Source: Ruminococcus bicirculans (ex Wegman et al. 2014) (GTDB lineage Bacteria; Bacillota; Clostridia; Oscillospirales; Ruminococcaceae). From it: a DNA stretch of 64,000 nt. The stretch covers positions 1,674,001-1,738,000 of the forward strand of contig NZ_HF545616.1 in NCBI RefSeq assembly GCF_000723465.1, written 5' to 3'. The notes under the pieces are model-generated. The model was given only the letters and a program-made list of their open reading frames with translations, was not told where the DNA came from and did no database searches. The number at the start of each line of letters is the position of its first letter. Position 1 is the stretch's first letter. Of this stretch, positions 28,321-36,770 are shown piece by piece. Both the position numbers and the translations under genes were made by a program.

Positions 28321-29022
28321 TTATATTCGCCCTGCAACCATACCGCCATTCTCAGTTTTCTCAAACTTCATGATGAGCGGATCATCAATCTCGTATGTCT
28401 GAGTCTCCCAGTTCCATGCACAGACATACACAGCAGGAAAGGGCGAACGCAGAATCGCTTTGAAAAAAGCACCGTAACAGCCGTTTTGTGGTCCGCTGTG
28501 AAGCAAATCCATCATCACACGAAATTCATCTTCCAGGACGAAGATGAACAGGTCGGTATTGCCGCTTTTATGCTTTTCGCCCTTCTCTCGCACTTCACGC
28601 AGAATGTTTTCAGTTGAACATTCGATGATTGGAGAATCGCAATCAAACTCAGAAAGCTTTTCTCCAAAGTCCCATTTTGTAGGATCATATCCCATATGCG
28701 ATTTCACGAGCTTCAAATCGCATCTGTATTGCGCCATTCCTTCCTCTGTATTGGGATAACGGTATTCATGGATTCTATCATAAACATTTCGTGCTTTCTC
28801 CATGATTTCAAGCTGTTCTGCGGTGCTTTTTCGATGAAACCGATTGATATGCGTTATGATTGCATTGTTATGTAGTGTGTGGGTTACTTCAAGAAAACGC
28901 TCTTCGTCCAGATACTTGAAATCAGGCATAGACGGACGGGAGTTGTCATCGTGATAATTGTCATCAAAAGCCACTCCTTTGCGCTCAAGGATCATTTTTG
29001 CTTCCTGTTCGCCCTGCTTCAT
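28321..29022 (-). CDS. Uncharacterised protein inside the invertible hsdS segment
   Basis: 233 residues, starting 5 bp after the silent hsdS stop and on the same strand, with the recombinase next. A SMPDFKYLDEERFLEVTHT stretch (about 31-49) has a PD...E-x-T layout that recalls PD-(D/E)XK nucleases, but the signature is incomplete. The C-terminal half carries several Trp and Cys residues. It is not a standard part of type I systems. It may be a nuclease or regulator that moves with the segment; function unknown. Confidence 0.6.
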   Translation of the reverse strand: MKQGEQEAKMILERKGVAFDDNYHDDNSRPSMPDFKYLDEERFLEVTHTLHNNAIITHINRFHRKSTAEQLEIMEKARNVYDRIHEYRYPNTEEGMAQYRCDLKLVKSHMGYDPTKWDFGEKLSEFDCDSPIIECSTENILREVREKGEKHKSGNTDLFIFVLEDEFRVMMDLLHSGPQNGCYGAFFKAILRSPFPAVYVCAWNWETQTYEIDDPLIMKFEKTENGGMVAGRI

Positions 29023-29026
29023 ACGC

Positions 29027-30376
29027 TCACCTCTGAGTTAACCTTTCAATCATGGGCATGATCTCTTCGATTTTTGCGACTATGCGGTGCTGTTCGGCAA
29101 GAGGGGGTAATGGAAAAAGCATAGGATATATCTTTTTGCCTGAAACTACAGGTTGAGCTGTAGCATTATTATTTTGCCCAAGATTCATGTATCTTAGTGT
29201 ATATACTAAATATTCTCGATAAATTGAGTTTTCGGGATAAGTTGTAATAAAAGCATTATCAGTTACCCACGCTTCTTTTTCAGTAATATGTACACTTCCA
29301 CAATAATAACCCACTCTACCTATTACTACAGTTTCTTTATGAACGAGACTTGCATTGTGATAACCTGTAATTCCGTTACCGCCATAGACAGGTATACTTC
29401 CCTCAATCATTTGTTTTGAAGTTAAGCCTTTTCCTGATTCAATCTGAATTATTGATCCTAGCCTACACCAGCACCAACTATCCGGAATCTCAAACGGCAC
29501 TTCATCGGCGATACACCGCTCTTTTCCGTCGATGATCTCATAAGGAATTTTATCCCTTGTAATGATGACGGATTCATTCTTGTTTTTCTTGATTTTTCCC
29601 TGTTTTATAAGTTCCTGTTTTTCAGCTCTGATACGCTCTAACAGCACACTTGCAGGCTCATCATCGGGGTTCTGCGGAACGAGCTTGCCCTGCACCGCTT
29701 CTTGCAGGATAGACTTTTTCAGGGCTTCGGGGAAGGTGGTGTTGAGGGTTGTGAGGTGTTCTTCTGCCTTGCCGTATCTTTCGATGTATGGGAGGAGTTC
29801 TTCTATCTTGGCTACTATGCGGTGTTGTTCGGCAAGCGGTGGGATAGGAATAAATAACTCTTTGATCCTATCAGCTTTCAGTTCCTTTTGCTTTGTTGAG
29901 CCTTCGCCGCTTTCTTCAAGATACGGCTGGTACCATTTAAGGATATAATAAATATACTGCGATATACTTTTGCATACCCTTACTATGGTGACGTGAGAAT
30001 CAGGAACTAAGGGTAAATTGTTTGGATTGTCCCTATCAGAATATAGACCAATTCTACCAAGTGTACCTGTACCAGTAGAATTGACGATAATATCTCTGTC
30101 CTGCATATATTCCTCTTGCGGATATTTGCTGATAACACTATCTGAAAGATACTTTGCAAGCGTGATATTGATTCTGCCTGTTTTTACATTACATTTCTGA
30201 GCGAATACAAGGACAGAGCCACTATCTGCATAAACAGGCGATTTTCCTCGCTTAATCTCTTTGATGGCTAAATCCGAAAGTCTGCACCACTCCCAACTCT
30301 CAGGAATCTCAAAGGGAATCTCGTCTGAAATATCCCGAATTTCCTTGCCAATCTGCTCACAGTAGGCATAAGGCAA
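29027..30376 (-). CDS. hsdS: Type I S subunit, second (silent-cassette) copy
   Basis: 449 residues in the opposite orientation to hsdM, with two TRDs. The order is TRD1 (about 30-200), a helix LPPLAEQHRIVAKIEEL, the spacer shared with the other hsdS (about 235-305), TRD2, and a closing LPPLAEQHRIVAKIEEIM. The start is a TTG (30376). The coding similarity continues upstream without an ATG, and the usual HsdS beginning (MTAQQLKNSIL type) is missing. It is thus likely 5'-truncated and unexpressed, serving as a donor of TRDs to the active gene. Its 5' edge abuts a copy of the promoter-like repeat at 30426. Confidence 0.85.
   Translation of the reverse strand: MPYAYCEQIGKEIRDISDEIPFEIPESWEWCRLSDLAIKEIKRGKSPVYADSGSVLVFAQKCNVKTGRINITLAKYLSDSVISKYPQEEYMQDRDIIVNSTGTGTLGRIGLYSDRDNPNNLPLVPDSHVTIVRVCKSISQYIYYILKWYQPYLEESGEGSTKQKELKADRIKELFIPIPPLAEQHRIVAKIEELLPYIERYGKAEEHLTTLNTTFPEALKKSILQEAVQGKLVPQNPDDEPASVLLERIRAEKQELIKQGKIKKNKNESVIITRDKIPYEIIDGKERCIADEVPFEIPDSWCWCRLGSIIQIESGKGLTSKQMIEGSIPVYGGNGITGYHNASLVHKETVVIGRVGYYCGSVHITEKEAWVTDNAFITTYPENSIYREYLVYTLRYMNLGQNNNATAQPVVSGKKIYPMLFPLPPLAEQHRIVAKIEEIMPMIERLTQR
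29460..29662 (-). repeat. hsdS inverted repeat, right arm
   Basis: Complement of 26728-26930 with one mismatch (29645). It lies between TRD1 and TRD2 of the silent hsdS. Recombination with the left arm would exchange the single TRD of the active hsdS for TRD2 of the silent copy. Confidence 0.93.
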
Positions 30377-30425
30377 ATTATCAGAAATATATTTTGTGAT
30401 TTCTTCACTGCACCATTGCCATACA

Positions 30426-30466
30426 CACAGAAAAATGCTATAATAAGGATAACAAATATTTCAAAG
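30426..30466 (+). repeat. Promoter-like repeat, copy A
   Basis: Contains CAGAAAAATGCTATAAT followed by AAGGATAACAAATATTTCAA. The same block occurs at 33916-33955 and 35500-35540, where it forms a consensus promoter. Here the -35 part is not preserved. The copy marks the 5' edge of the truncated silent hsdS and may have arrived by recombination with the DUF4869 cassettes. The gap 30377-30596 holds no gene. Confidence 0.6.
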
Positions 30467-30596
30467 ATTGCATTGAAGTTGGACTAAGTTATAAATCTTC
30501 TATGTTCTGAGAATTAAGTGAAGTTACTGGATAGGTGGATCGCTGAATGTGAAGAGAATTTGATTTAACTATAAATGTAGGAAGTGGTGAAATGCT

Positions 30597-31538
30597 ATGT
30601 GTATAAAAATCACAGAAAAAACACCTTTTGAAAACCAAGTTTATCATTATTGCAGCCTTGAAACATTTCGTCTTATTGTGGAGAACAAAGTTTTATTTAT
30701 GTCAGACTATCATTATATGAATGATAGTTCAGAAGAAAAATATTTTTTAGATGTTTTTGAGACAGAAATGAAAAACTTATATGACGGTTTATCAGATGAA
30801 GAAAAAGCAAATATTGAAAGCGATGATTATATGAAAAAATATATGGCGAGGCTTTCTGAATTATATGCTAATGTGTGCTTTATTTGTTGTTTTTCAAATA
30901 TACGAGATGATTTAAACCCGTGGCGTGCTTATGGTGATGATGGTAAAGGTATATGTATAGGATTTGATAAATCATTTTTTGAAGGGTTGGTAAAAGAGGG
31001 ATTTTTCGCTGAAAATGTAACTTATAAGGCAAAGGAAGAATTACACTCTTTTATTTCAGAAAAATTGATTTCAATAAAAAATGAGCATAGTTTGATAACA
31101 GACTCAGTTGAATTTACTCGTGAAGTAAAAAGTCAAATAGGGCTTAAAAGAGCTAAAGTAAAAAATCCTGCTTTTTTAGCGGAAAATGAATTTCGAATTG
31201 GTTTATATGATTCATTAAGTGATGATGCTATAAAGCAATATGTATTTGATGATATACATATTGGAGCAACGGGCTTGAAACAATATATGGGAAATATATA
31301 TTATTTAGAAAATAATATAAAAATCTCTCCTGTTGATTATAGAACAAATAAAAATCGATTAATCCCTTACAGGAAACTTGAATTAGGCTCAGAACTATTT
31401 AAGGCCATAAAATCGGTGACTATAGGACCATTGTGTCAAGCCTCGCCTGAGGAACTTGCTAAATTTCTTGTATGCAAATGTGATAATTGTTTTTGTGGAA
31501 TTGATACAATATACAAATCTACATTAACCTACGTTTAA
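30597..31538 (+). CDS. DUF2971 family protein
   Basis: 313 residues. VYHYCSLETFRLIVENKVLF, SDYHYMNDSSEEKYF, ICCFSNIRDDLNPWRAYGDD and GICIGFD are the marks of DUF2971, a family of unknown function frequent in defence islands and near restriction systems. No signal peptide. A possible GTG at 30595 overlaps this ATG. It follows the hsdS locus on the plus strand and precedes a Schlafen-type gene. Confidence 0.85.
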   Translation: MCIKITEKTPFENQVYHYCSLETFRLIVENKVLFMSDYHYMNDSSEEKYFLDVFETEMKNLYDGLSDEEKANIESDDYMKKYMARLSELYANVCFICCFSNIRDDLNPWRAYGDDGKGICIGFDKSFFEGLVKEGFFAENVTYKAKEELHSFISEKLISIKNEHSLITDSVEFTREVKSQIGLKRAKVKNPAFLAENEFRIGLYDSLSDDAIKQYVFDDIHIGATGLKQYMGNIYYLENNIKISPVDYRTNKNRLIPYRKLELGSELFKAIKSVTIGPLCQASPEELAKFLVCKCDNCFCGIDTIYKSTLTYV

Positions 31539-31653
31539 CAGCCATTTATAAAGATTTTTGTACTCCCGTATCAATTTATAAGCCATTGCCTCATTTTATA
31601 CGGCTTTTATTAGACTTTTATAAGACAAATTACAATTTTATAAGAATTTAATC

Positions 31654-31682
31654 TTGACAAATTCTAATAAAATCAGTATAAT
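31654..31682 (+). promoter_or_regulatory. Consensus sigma-A promoter
   Basis: TTGACA at 31654-31659 and TATAAT at 31677-31682 with exactly 17 bp between, 20 bp before the start codon of the AlbA_2 protein. Confidence 0.88.
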
Positions 31683-31702
31683 TATATTATGGAGGCGATA
31701 AA

Positions 31703-33136
31703 ATGCTGGATAATGAACTTGTAGATATGGTGAAACAAATACAGCTTGTTTGCAGCGAGAGCAACAAGATAGAGATAAAAGCGGCAAATAAGGGCTGCCC
31801 TAAGGTGCGTGATTCGCTATCCTCTTTTTCAAATCAGTCGGGCGGAGGCGTTATTATTTTCGGCGTAGATGAAAATGACGGGTACGAGGTCTGCGGAGTT
31901 TATGATGCCGCTGACCTTATGAAAAAGGTCGAGGCGCAGTGTCAGGAAATGACGCCTGTGATAAGACCGCTGTTTTCCGTTGCATCTATCGACGGCAAAA
32001 CTGTCGTATCTGCCGAGATACAAGAGATAGATAATGCTGACAAACCCTGCTTTTACAGCGGTGTAGGCAGGCTGAAAGGCTCATATGTCAGGTCGGGCGA
32101 CGCTGACAGACTTATGACGGAATATGAGGTTTACAGCTATGAGGCTTTCAAAAAAAGCATTCACGACGAGCTGAGAACTTGCGAAAGAGCCTTTGAAAAG
32201 GACATTCAGACCAACACATTCAAGCTCTATTTTGACCTGCTGAAAAGCAAAAAGCCCAATCTTGCCGAGCTCTCAAATGAGGAAATATGCCGTCTGCAAG
32301 GTTTTACTGATGAGGGCAAACCGACTTTGGCAGGGATAATGCTTTTCTCAAACTACCCACAGGCGTTTTTTCCGCAGCTTTGCATAACGGCTGTGTCTGT
32401 GCCCGGAACTGAGATAAGCAGTACGGCAAGCGTCGGCGAACGTTTTATAGACAATCAGCGAATAGACGGAACACTTGTGCAGATGCTGAATGATGCTTTG
32501 GTGTTCGTGCGCAAAAATATGAAAACTGCGACTATCATAGACCCGAACACGGGCAAGCGAACGGACAAGACGGAATATCCTGTAATTGCTATAAGAGAGC
32601 TTATCCTGAACGCTCTTATCCACAGAGATTACAGTATCCACACGGACACGACGCCTATAACCATAAAGATGTTCAGCGACCGTTTTGAGATAGAAAATCC
32701 CGGCGGACTTTACGGCAGAATGACCCTTGACAGATTGGGAAAAGTGTCTGCCGACACAAGAAACCCTAAGATAGCGGGTGCTATGGAGATACTCGGTGAA
32801 ACGGAGAACAGATACAGCGGCATACCCACGATAATAAATGCAATGGAAGAAAGTGGTCTGCCTGCACCGAAATTCGAGAGCGACAGAGGCGTATTCAAGG
32901 TGACGTTGTACAACAGCGCCGCCGAAAGCGTGCCGATAGATGACATTGAAACTGAGATACTTGAATTCTGTAAAACGCCGAGAAGCAGGAATGAGATAGC
33001 GGAGTTTTTCAATGGCAGAATGACGATCGCTTACGTTATGGAAAGGTACGTCAAGCCAATGATAGCAAGCGGCAGGCTTATTATGACGATACCTGAGAAG
33101 CCGAAGAGTAAGTATCAAAAGTTTTTGGCGAGGTGA
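31703..33136 (+). CDS. Schlafen/AlbA_2 and HATPase_4 domain protein
   Basis: 477 residues. The N-terminal AlbA_2 (Schlafen-like) domain has IEIKAANKG, LSSFSNQSGGGVIIFGVDE and YVRSGDADRLMTEYE. The C-terminal half has the HATPase_c_4 layout (REILNALIHRDYS, FSDRFEIENPGGLYGRM, NRYSGIPTIINAMEESGL), then a winged-helix-like end. Proteins of this type are annotated as RecG-like or ATP-binding transcription regulators, and AlbA_2 domains occur in nucleases and defence systems. GGAGG precedes the ATG. A consensus promoter lies upstream. Confidence 0.88.
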   Translation: MLDNELVDMVKQIQLVCSESNKIEIKAANKGCPKVRDSLSSFSNQSGGGVIIFGVDENDGYEVCGVYDAADLMKKVEAQCQEMTPVIRPLFSVASIDGKTVVSAEIQEIDNADKPCFYSGVGRLKGSYVRSGDADRLMTEYEVYSYEAFKKSIHDELRTCERAFEKDIQTNTFKLYFDLLKSKKPNLAELSNEEICRLQGFTDEGKPTLAGIMLFSNYPQAFFPQLCITAVSVPGTEISSTASVGERFIDNQRIDGTLVQMLNDALVFVRKNMKTATIIDPNTGKRTDKTEYPVIAIRELILNALIHRDYSIHTDTTPITIKMFSDRFEIENPGGLYGRMTLDRLGKVSADTRNPKIAGAMEILGETENRYSGIPTIINAMEESGLPAPKFESDRGVFKVTLYNSAAESVPIDDIETEILEFCKTPRSRNEIAEFFNGRMTIAYVMERYVKPMIASGRLIMTIPEKPKSKYQKFLAR

Positions 33137-33202
33137 GTGGAAAGGTAGAGTGGATAATTATGAATGGAAATACAAATCGGAAGTTGTGGAGGAGAATATG
33201 AA

Positions 33203-33802
33203 ATGAAAATCTATGATATTTCTCAAGAGGTTTTCGGCTGTCAGGTATATCCAGGCGACCCGACACCGAAAAAAGGGTGATTTCTTCAATGGAAAAAGGC
33301 GATTTGTATAACCTGACGGCTTTTAGTATGTGCGCTCACAACGGCACGCATATAGATGCGCCGTTTCATTTTATCAAAGACGGAAAAACTGTAGATTCCG
33401 TAAGTTTAGATACATTTATAGGAATGGCTTATGTTGCAGAATATAATGGAATCGTTTCTGCCGATGATGCCACGGAAATACTTGAAAAAGCGAAAAAAAC
33501 AGAATTCAGAAGCGGCAAAGAGAATTCTTATCAAGGGAGATGCAGAGGTCTCTGCGGAAGCAGCTAAAGTGTTTACTGAATCAAACATTTTACTGCTTGG
33601 TAATGAATCTCAAACTGTCGGTCCTGAAAATGCTCCGATGGAAGTACACCTTATCCTATTAGGAGCTGGCACTGTATTGCTTGAAGGGATACGTTTAGCA
33701 GAAGTTTCAGAGGGCGTTTATTTCTTAAACGCAGCACCATTAAATCTATCAGGTGCGGACGGTTCGCCTTGCAGAGCTATACTGATCGCTGCTGAAAGAT
33801 AA
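33203..33802 (+). pseudogene. Cyclase family (kynurenine formamidase-like) pseudogene
   Basis: Start MKIYDISQEVFGC... with GGAGGAG upstream. The frame stops at 33278 after a run of A residues (PTPKK then a shift). It continues in another frame with FSMCAHNGTHIDAPFHFIKDG, the HxGTHxDxPxH metal site of the cyclase family. A second shift near 33505 moves to the frame carrying GDAEVSAEAAKVF...GNESQTVGPENAPMEVHLILL, then ends normally. Two single-base shifts make it a pseudogene unless they are sequencing errors in homopolymers. Confidence 0.8.
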
Positions 33803-33844
33803 ATTCCAACTTATAGATGTACAACAAAATTATTATCAACATAA

Positions 33845-33895
33845 CAGCCACACCTCGTGCCGATTTGACAGCACGGGGTGTGGCTTGTTTTTTAT
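33845..33895 (+). terminator. Terminator after the cyclase pseudogene
   Basis: GCCACACCTCGTGC and GCACGGGGTGTGGC form the stem, followed by TTGTTTTTT. A diverged copy of the hairpin (GCCATACTCTGTG, CACAGGGTGTGGC) lies at 35435-35480 before the second cassette, so the hairpin was duplicated with it. Confidence 0.8.
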
Positions 33896-33905
33896 GCGAT
33901 CCTGC

Positions 33906-33934
33906 TTGCTTTCCCTGCAGAAAAATGGTATAAT
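33906..33934 (+). promoter_or_regulatory. Promoter of DUF4869 cassette 1 (repeat copy B)
   Basis: TTGCTT at 33906-33911, 17 bp, TATAAT at 33929-33934. A short frame MGVYVRFACE (33969-34001) follows and ends at a stop. It is the remnant start of the gene whose longer remnant lies at 35553. DUF4869 is then translated from its own site. Confidence 0.75.
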
Positions 33935-34022
33935 GAGAATAACAAAATTTTTCAAGAAGGCAAACTGTATGGGCGTATACGTCCGTTTCGCTTGTGAATA
34001 ATAGCTATAAGGAGATGGTGTT

Positions 34023-34484
34023 GTGCTTAGAATATTTTTTGGAAAACACCCTAAAGAAATATACAATACTGAGGTCTATTATGCAAATCAGTATGATAAA
34101 ATGTGGGTCATGGAACCATTTGCAAAAAAGATCATTAAGGATATTGATGACTCAACTGTAATTGGCCCTGATCTTATAGAAAACGATATTTTTGGCAAAT
34201 TTAATTCAACGGAATTGTCAGCGGGCGTTAAGACTCTTTTGCTGATATATAATCAGCCTAAAAAGATCTTCAATATTTCAAATTGCGGAGATAACTGCTC
34301 AAAGTATCTGCTTGAAATGGCTGAAAACAAGGATATTACGGTATCATTGCATCATTTGATGGACTTTGGAAAGTCTTTTTCTGTGAAAATAATAAATGAA
34401 GGGAAAAGAAAAGTGATTACAGACCCAATTGAATATTTGATGCTTGCAGATAGATATCTGAGGGGTGAAGAAAATGAGGGGTAA
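34023..34484 (+). CDS. DUF4869 domain protein, copy 1
   Basis: 153 residues from a GTG start with AAGGAGATGG upstream. IFFGKHPKEIYN, TELSAGVKTLLLIYNQPKKIFNISNCGDNCSKYLLE and an acidic end mark DUF4869, whose function is unknown. No membrane segment. It overlaps the P-loop gene downstream. A second copy of the same gene pair follows at 35802-36666, so the two proteins probably work together. Confidence 0.85.
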   Translation: MLRIFFGKHPKEIYNTEVYYANQYDKMWVMEPFAKKIIKDIDDSTVIGPDLIENDIFGKFNSTELSAGVKTLLLIYNQPKKIFNISNCGDNCSKYLLEMAENKDITVSLHHLMDFGKSFSVKIINEGKRKVITDPIEYLMLADRYLRGEENEG

Positions 34485-35424
34485 AATAAAAATACAAATA
34501 AAAAACAGGCACATAACGTTTAATTTTACTCTTGAGAGAAATGTAACGATATTGACAGGGGACAGTGGCACTGGAAAAACGAAACTCATCAATATGGTGA
34601 GAAACTATTCCGAACTTGATGAACAAAGTGGTGTAATTTTAAAGTGCAGTAAACCTTGCCTTGTATTGTCAAATGCTAATTGGGAAACCATTCTTGAAAA
34701 TACCCACGAGAGCATTGTTTTTGTTGAAGAAAGTACACCATTTCTATCTTCTTATGAGTTTGCAAAAGCGATTCAGGGTTCTGATAATTATTATGTTCTT
34801 GTAACAAGAGAGCCGTTGGCGCAAATTCCATACAGTATAGATGCTATCAGGAAGATCCATAAAAATGGTGCAAAACCGAAGTTCGAGAAGATATATAAGA
34901 ACATTTCAAAAAATGATATATCAGCATTTCCGTATGATATTGTAATCGTTGAAGACAGCAGGTCGGGTCTTCAGTTTTTTAAGAAAGCAACTGAAGATCA
35001 CGATCTCGAATGTATCAGTTCTAACGGAAAGAGCGGAATTGTAAAATTACTGGAACAGCATAAAGGTAAGCGTATTCTTGTAATAGCCGACGCTGCGGCA
35101 CTTGGTTCAGAAATCAAAGAGCTTATGTATTTAAGATCTGTATCAAATAATAAGATCGACCTCTTTTTGCCGGAGAGTTTTGAATGGCTTATTCTTCGCT
35201 CGGCGATTTTTGACCGTAACGATAATGTTCAAGAGATTTTGGCTGACCCGGCAGAACATATAGATTGTGAAAAGTATTTCAGTTGGGAGCGTTTTTTTAC
35301 TGCATTGCTGGTGGCAGAAACTAATGGCAGAGCAAATCTTGAGTATCACGAGAACAAGAGCCATATCCCTTCCGGATATTTATCCGAACAAAATATTTAT
35401 TCTATTTTAAATGCAATGGAATAA
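34474..35424 (+). CDS. P-loop NTPase partner of DUF4869, full-length copy
   Basis: Start at the ATG at 34474, with AGGGGTG 6 bp before; a GTG at 34465 is possible. 316 residues. The N-terminal half has ERNVTILTGDSGTGKTKLI (Walker A) and SIVFVEEST as a candidate Walker B. The second half (about 150-316) has a DIVIVEDSRSGLQFF strand and an RILVIADAAALGSEI segment, recalling a Toprim- or receiver-like alpha/beta domain. No named family is assigned. It overlaps DUF4869 by 11 bp. In the duplicated pair the equivalent gene lacks the second half. Confidence 0.75.
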   Translation: MRGKIKIQIKNRHITFNFTLERNVTILTGDSGTGKTKLINMVRNYSELDEQSGVILKCSKPCLVLSNANWETILENTHESIVFVEESTPFLSSYEFAKAIQGSDNYYVLVTREPLAQIPYSIDAIRKIHKNGAKPKFEKIYKNISKNDISAFPYDIVIVEDSRSGLQFFKKATEDHDLECISSNGKSGIVKLLEQHKGKRILVIADAAALGSEIKELMYLRSVSNNKIDLFLPESFEWLILRSAIFDRNDNVQEILADPAEHIDCEKYFSWERFFTALLVAETNGRANLEYHENKSHIPSGYLSEQNIYSILNAME

Positions 35425-35489
35425 TAATAGACAAGCCATACTCTGTGTTGATTTGATTGCACAGGGTGTGGCTGTTATTTCGATTCAGC

Positions 35490-35518
35490 TTGCTTTCCCC
35501 GCAGAAAAATGGTATAAT
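35490..35518 (+). promoter_or_regulatory. Promoter of DUF4869 cassette 2 (repeat copy C)
   Basis: TTGCTT at 35490-35495, 17 bp, TATAAT at 35513-35518, almost the same sequence as at 33906-33934. The similarity continues about 40 bp downstream to an AGGAGGCA site and the MGIYV start. Confidence 0.8.
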
Positions 35519-35552
35519 AGGAATAACAAATATTTTCAAGGAGGCAGGCTGT

Positions 35553-35639
35553 ATGGGCATCTACGTTAATCCTAATGATGTGGATTTTCAGCGTTGTTTG
35601 CAACAGGATATATACGTTGACAAAACCAATCTGACGTGA
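35553..35639 (+). pseudogene. N-terminal remnant of an AAA-ATPase-like/PD-(D/E)XK protein
   Basis: 28 codons, MGIYVNPNDVDFQRC... DIYVDKTNLT, then a stop. This is the characteristic beginning of the AAA-ATPase_like family (about 500 residues, ATPase plus C-terminal nuclease-like domain), with the rest deleted. A ribosome site AAGGAGGCA precedes it. A shorter remnant of the same start exists in cassette 1 (33969-34001). Confidence 0.7.
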
Positions 35640-35672
35640 AAATTGTTTTAACTTCATAAAAACGCAAGCAGA

Positions 35673-35798
35673 ATGTACACAAGAAATGGCAAGCACGACA
35701 TTTGCGGTTTGGATACAGACAGGCTTTCTTCAGAAGATAAGGCAAGACAAATTTATCAGTGTTCCATTTTAAAAGATATGTTGCAGTTAGAGAGGTAA
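35673..35798 (+). pseudogene. Short frame, probably a gene tail
   Basis: 41 codons (MYTRNGKHDICG... QCSILKDMLQLER) ending 3 bp before the second DUF4869 start. It may be the C-terminal remnant of the deleted gene begun at 35553 or of a different upstream partner. No family recognised; low confidence that it is expressed. Confidence 0.3.
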
Positions 35799-35801
35799 TA
35801 A

Positions 35802-36248
35802 ATGATTACAATATATAAACACGGTCAGATACCCAAATCAATAGAAACTGTTAAATTGAACGATGTTTATTTTAACAAATATACTGCTCAAATGCTGGAT
35901 AATAGGGCAAATAGAGTAATTGAAAAAATTGACCACGCTGAATTGACCGGGCCGTATACGATTAAATCACGTTTTGACGGGACAACGCTGAACACTGATA
36001 AGCTTTCCAGTGGCTGCAAGACGGTATTGAATATAATGTACAATCCTGACAAGGTTTTTGACATCAGAGAATGTGGAGATAATGCTCTTGATATGATCTA
36101 TTCTCTTGACGAAGGAAAGATCTGTTGTGATTATCCGCTTATATCATTTGATATGACACGAGTGAACGTGTATGATAAGAGTAAGAAGAAATGCAGAGAA
36201 ATAGATGATTATGAAGAATTGAAGGAGTGGTGGAGCGGTGAAGATTAA
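35802..36248 (+). CDS. DUF4869 domain protein, copy 2
   Basis: 148 residues, with GAGAGG upstream of the ATG. It shares TDKLSSGCKTVLNIMYNPDKVFDIRECGDNALD with copy 1 (TELSAGVKTLLLIYN... CGDNCSKYLL) but is clearly diverged, so the duplication is old. It overlaps the next P-loop gene by 11 bp, as in cassette 1. Confidence 0.85.
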   Translation: MITIYKHGQIPKSIETVKLNDVYFNKYTAQMLDNRANRVIEKIDHAELTGPYTIKSRFDGTTLNTDKLSSGCKTVLNIMYNPDKVFDIRECGDNALDMIYSLDEGKICCDYPLISFDMTRVNVYDKSKKKCREIDDYEELKEWWSGED

Positions 36249-36666
36249 ACCGATCGTGATGCAAGAGATCCATACTACCCACACCTCGTTCATCGTTGAT
36301 CTGCATCTCGATTACAACGTTACTTTTATCACAGGCGACTCAGGAGTTGGCAAATCCGCTCTTTATTCTTTTATTGAAGAACTGTCTGCAAATGATAAAA
36401 GAATAAGATGTTTTAATTATCTTGACCAGAAAAAGAATTACAAAGCTTCGATTAAAAATTCAAAAGGCAAACTTTTTGTGATAGATAATGCAGATATTCT
36501 GCTGGACGATAAAATGAGACAGTATATTGCTTTTGATGCGCAAAACCAATATGTAATAATAGGGCGAAACCCCACTGGCTTAATGCTTGAGTTAGATGAG
36601 ATCTACGAATTGTCAAGCGAGAATATCAATGGCAGAACACTATTATCATTAAAGAAAAGCTTTTAA
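36238..36666 (+). CDS. P-loop NTPase partner of DUF4869, short copy
   Basis: 142 residues from a GTG start with GGAGTGG upstream. Walker A FITGDSGVGKSALYSFI and a Walker B-like KLFVIDNADILLDD. It aligns with the first half of the P-loop protein in cassette 1 and lacks the second half. It ends cleanly, so it may be a functional one-domain form or a truncation. Last coding gene before the island's right-hand repeat. Confidence 0.75.
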   Translation: MKIKPIVMQEIHTTHTSFIVDLHLDYNVTFITGDSGVGKSALYSFIEELSANDKRIRCFNYLDQKKNYKASIKNSKGKLFVIDNADILLDDKMRQYIAFDAQNQYVIIGRNPTGLMLELDEIYELSSENINGRTLLSLKKSF

Positions 36667-36770
36667 ACGATGAGTTGAAAGATAGATTCTAAAAAAGCTG
36701 TTTAATTTTTTCAGCCCAATAAAATCTAAACTGTTTTATAGTAGAATCCCACCACTCCACCATATCCACC

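Noticed and set aside
32348-33118. A 256-codon minus-strand frame
   Set aside because: Antisense to the AlbA_2/HATPase gene; the sequence shows no domain and the plus-strand gene has a consensus promoter.
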